Program-made: the position numbers and the translations under genes | Part shown: positions 63,295 through 64,000 of the stretch, in pieces | How the letters are laid out: the number at the start of each line of letters is the position of its first letter | Position numbering within the stretch: the first letter of the stretch is position 1 | The notes under the pieces: generated by a model | What the model was told of the DNA's origin: nothing | What the model saw: only the letters and a program-made list of their open reading frames with translations | Database searches by the model: none | Source of the DNA: CAWCGU01 sp963795195 | Lineage (GTDB): Bacteria > Actinomycetota > Thermoleophilia > Solirubrobacterales > 70-9 | Length of the DNA stretch: 64,000 nt | Direction: 5' to 3' | NCBI GenBank assembly: GCA_963795195.1 | Contig: CAWCGU010000006.1 | Coordinates: 1,922,001 to 1,986,000, forward strand

Positions 63295-64000
63295 GGCGCG
63301 GAAGGTTGACGATTTGCATCGACGGACGACTCGACCTCACGAGATTGACGTTCTCCCGAACTATTGGCGGGATCGTCAATGTCGCCGATCAGAAGACCGT
63401 TGAGAGCGGTCATGGTATGTACCCAGGCCCGCTCCCCGGTTCGTAGCTGCCGCGCACCCTCGGAAAGCCTCTCGCGCAACGCCGGGTCGGCGAGGCGCTC
63501 GATCGCCTCCGCCAGCGCGTCGGTGTCGGGCGAGTAGGCGGCGATTCCGGACTTCGCCTCACCACCGTCGGGGTGCGAGCTCACGAGCAGTCCGTTGACG
63601 CCATCGAGGATCGCCTCGTTCATCGGCGGAGTGTCGTTGGTGATCGCCGGCATACCGAAGGCAGTCGCCTCATATAGCGGTAGCCCCAGCCCCTCCCAGC
63701 GGGCGGGGCTGACGCAGACGTCACAACTCGCAATCGTGCGCAGGTGTTGATCTGTCGACTGGTCGCGGACGACCAGCTCGATGCGGGGATCGCGCTTGGC
63801 GGCCTTGACGGCGACCTTGACGAGCTTACGCTCGACCTGGGCGCGGACCAGCAGCCGCAGCGCGGGGTTGCTCGTTTTCGCAAATGCCTCGAGTACTGGC
63901 TCGAGCGGCTTTCGGTGCCCAAGGAACCCGCCGGGGAAAACAAAACGCACCGAGCTGTTGTCTGCCGACCGCGAATTGCGTTCCTCGTCGCCTATCGCGA
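63291..64000 (-). CDS. Glycosyltransferase family 4, partial (start beyond the window)
   Basis: The frame is open to base 64000. The visible 236 residues are the C-terminal donor-binding domain: VRFVFPGGFLGHRKPLEPVL, IELVVRDQSTDQHLRTIASC, then SPARWEGLGLPLYEATAFGM and ITNDTPPMNEAILDGVNGLL, where the glutamates contact the nucleotide sugar. A Ser/Glu/Arg-rich tail (SSGERQSREVESSVDANRQP) follows the domain. It would transfer a sugar from an activated donor in surface glycan assembly. It is coupled to the sulfotransferase gene downstream. Confidence 0.85.
   Translation of the reverse strand, partial: AIGDEERNSRSADNSSVRFVFPGGFLGHRKPLEPVLEAFAKTSNPALRLLVRAQVERKLVKVAVKAAKRDPRIELVVRDQSTDQHLRTIASCDVCVSPARWEGLGLPLYEATAFGMPAITNDTPPMNEAILDGVNGLLVSSHPDGGEAKSGIAAYSPDTDALAEAIERLADPALRERLSEGARQLRTGERAWVHTMTALNGLLIGDIDDPANSSGERQSREVESSVDANRQPSAP

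Overview
The window is high-G+C actinobacterial chromosome. I infer class Thermoleophilia (Solirubrobacterales or a relative). The reasons are the many secreted beta-helix, PASTA and Ig-like proteins, two exported proteins built from short 'AV-x-x-x-KI' or 'SSEL' repeats, F420-type and HsaA-like oxidoreductases, and two separate 2-oxoacid dehydrogenase operons with an unlinked E3. No rRNA, CRISPR array, prophage, transposase or integrase gene was seen.

Layout. 1-3.4 kb: two large exported proteins. 3.4-7.6 kb: a DJ-1/PfpI protein, a tandem pair of FMN alpha-hydroxy-acid oxidases (one degenerate, with a Tat leader) and an alpha/beta hydrolase. 7.6-13.2 kb: an accessory island of five direct repeats, each the 3' half of a tRNA-Ala gene plus about 110 bases and a small hairpin. 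It ends at the intact tRNA-Ala(CGC) and carries four degraded DUF4160/DUF2442 pairs, two small exported proteins, an NTF2-like remnant and a signal peptidase I. 13.3-19 kb: a membrane diguanylate cyclase, an acidic protein, glutamate dehydrogenase, tRNA-Ala(TGC) and an agmatinase-family enzyme. 19-26.6 kb: exported GDSL esterase, COMT-like methyltransferase, exported proteins, rhomboid protease and an LLM/acyl-CoA-dehydrogenase-like pair. 26.7-32.8 kb: a minus-strand operon E1alpha-E1beta-E2-leucine dehydrogenase-lipB-lipA, joining branched-chain amino-acid deamination, oxidative decarboxylation and lipoate synthesis. 33-35.3 kb: a Tat-exported FAD oxidoreductase and an SRPBCC-like protein. 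35.4-39.1 kb: a second (pyruvate-type) E1alpha-E1beta-E2 operon. 41.4 kb: dihydrolipoyl dehydrogenase, which probably serves both complexes. 42.8-46.8 kb: thiamine synthesis, with a TPP riboswitch in front of thiO-thiS-thiG and a divergent gene in which ThiE follows an NTF2-like domain. 46.9-51.3 kb: small proteins, a second agmatinase-family enzyme, a zinc-ribbon SDR, tRNA-Lys and a truncated gene abutting it. 51.3-61.2 kb: purine genes purL, purF, purN and purH on the minus strand, with three exported or membrane proteins between purL and purF. 61.3-64 kb: a collagen-like exported protein, a sulfotransferase and a glycosyltransferase cut by the window edge.

At least a dozen conserved genes, including purH, gdhA, thiE and both subunits of the pyruvate-type complex, are broken by one-base frame changes while coding stays perfect on both sides. 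I read most of these as sequence errors, not gene decay. Such genes are given here as one feature spanning all frames, with the break positions stated. The island genes are different: they also carry internal deletions and look truly degraded.
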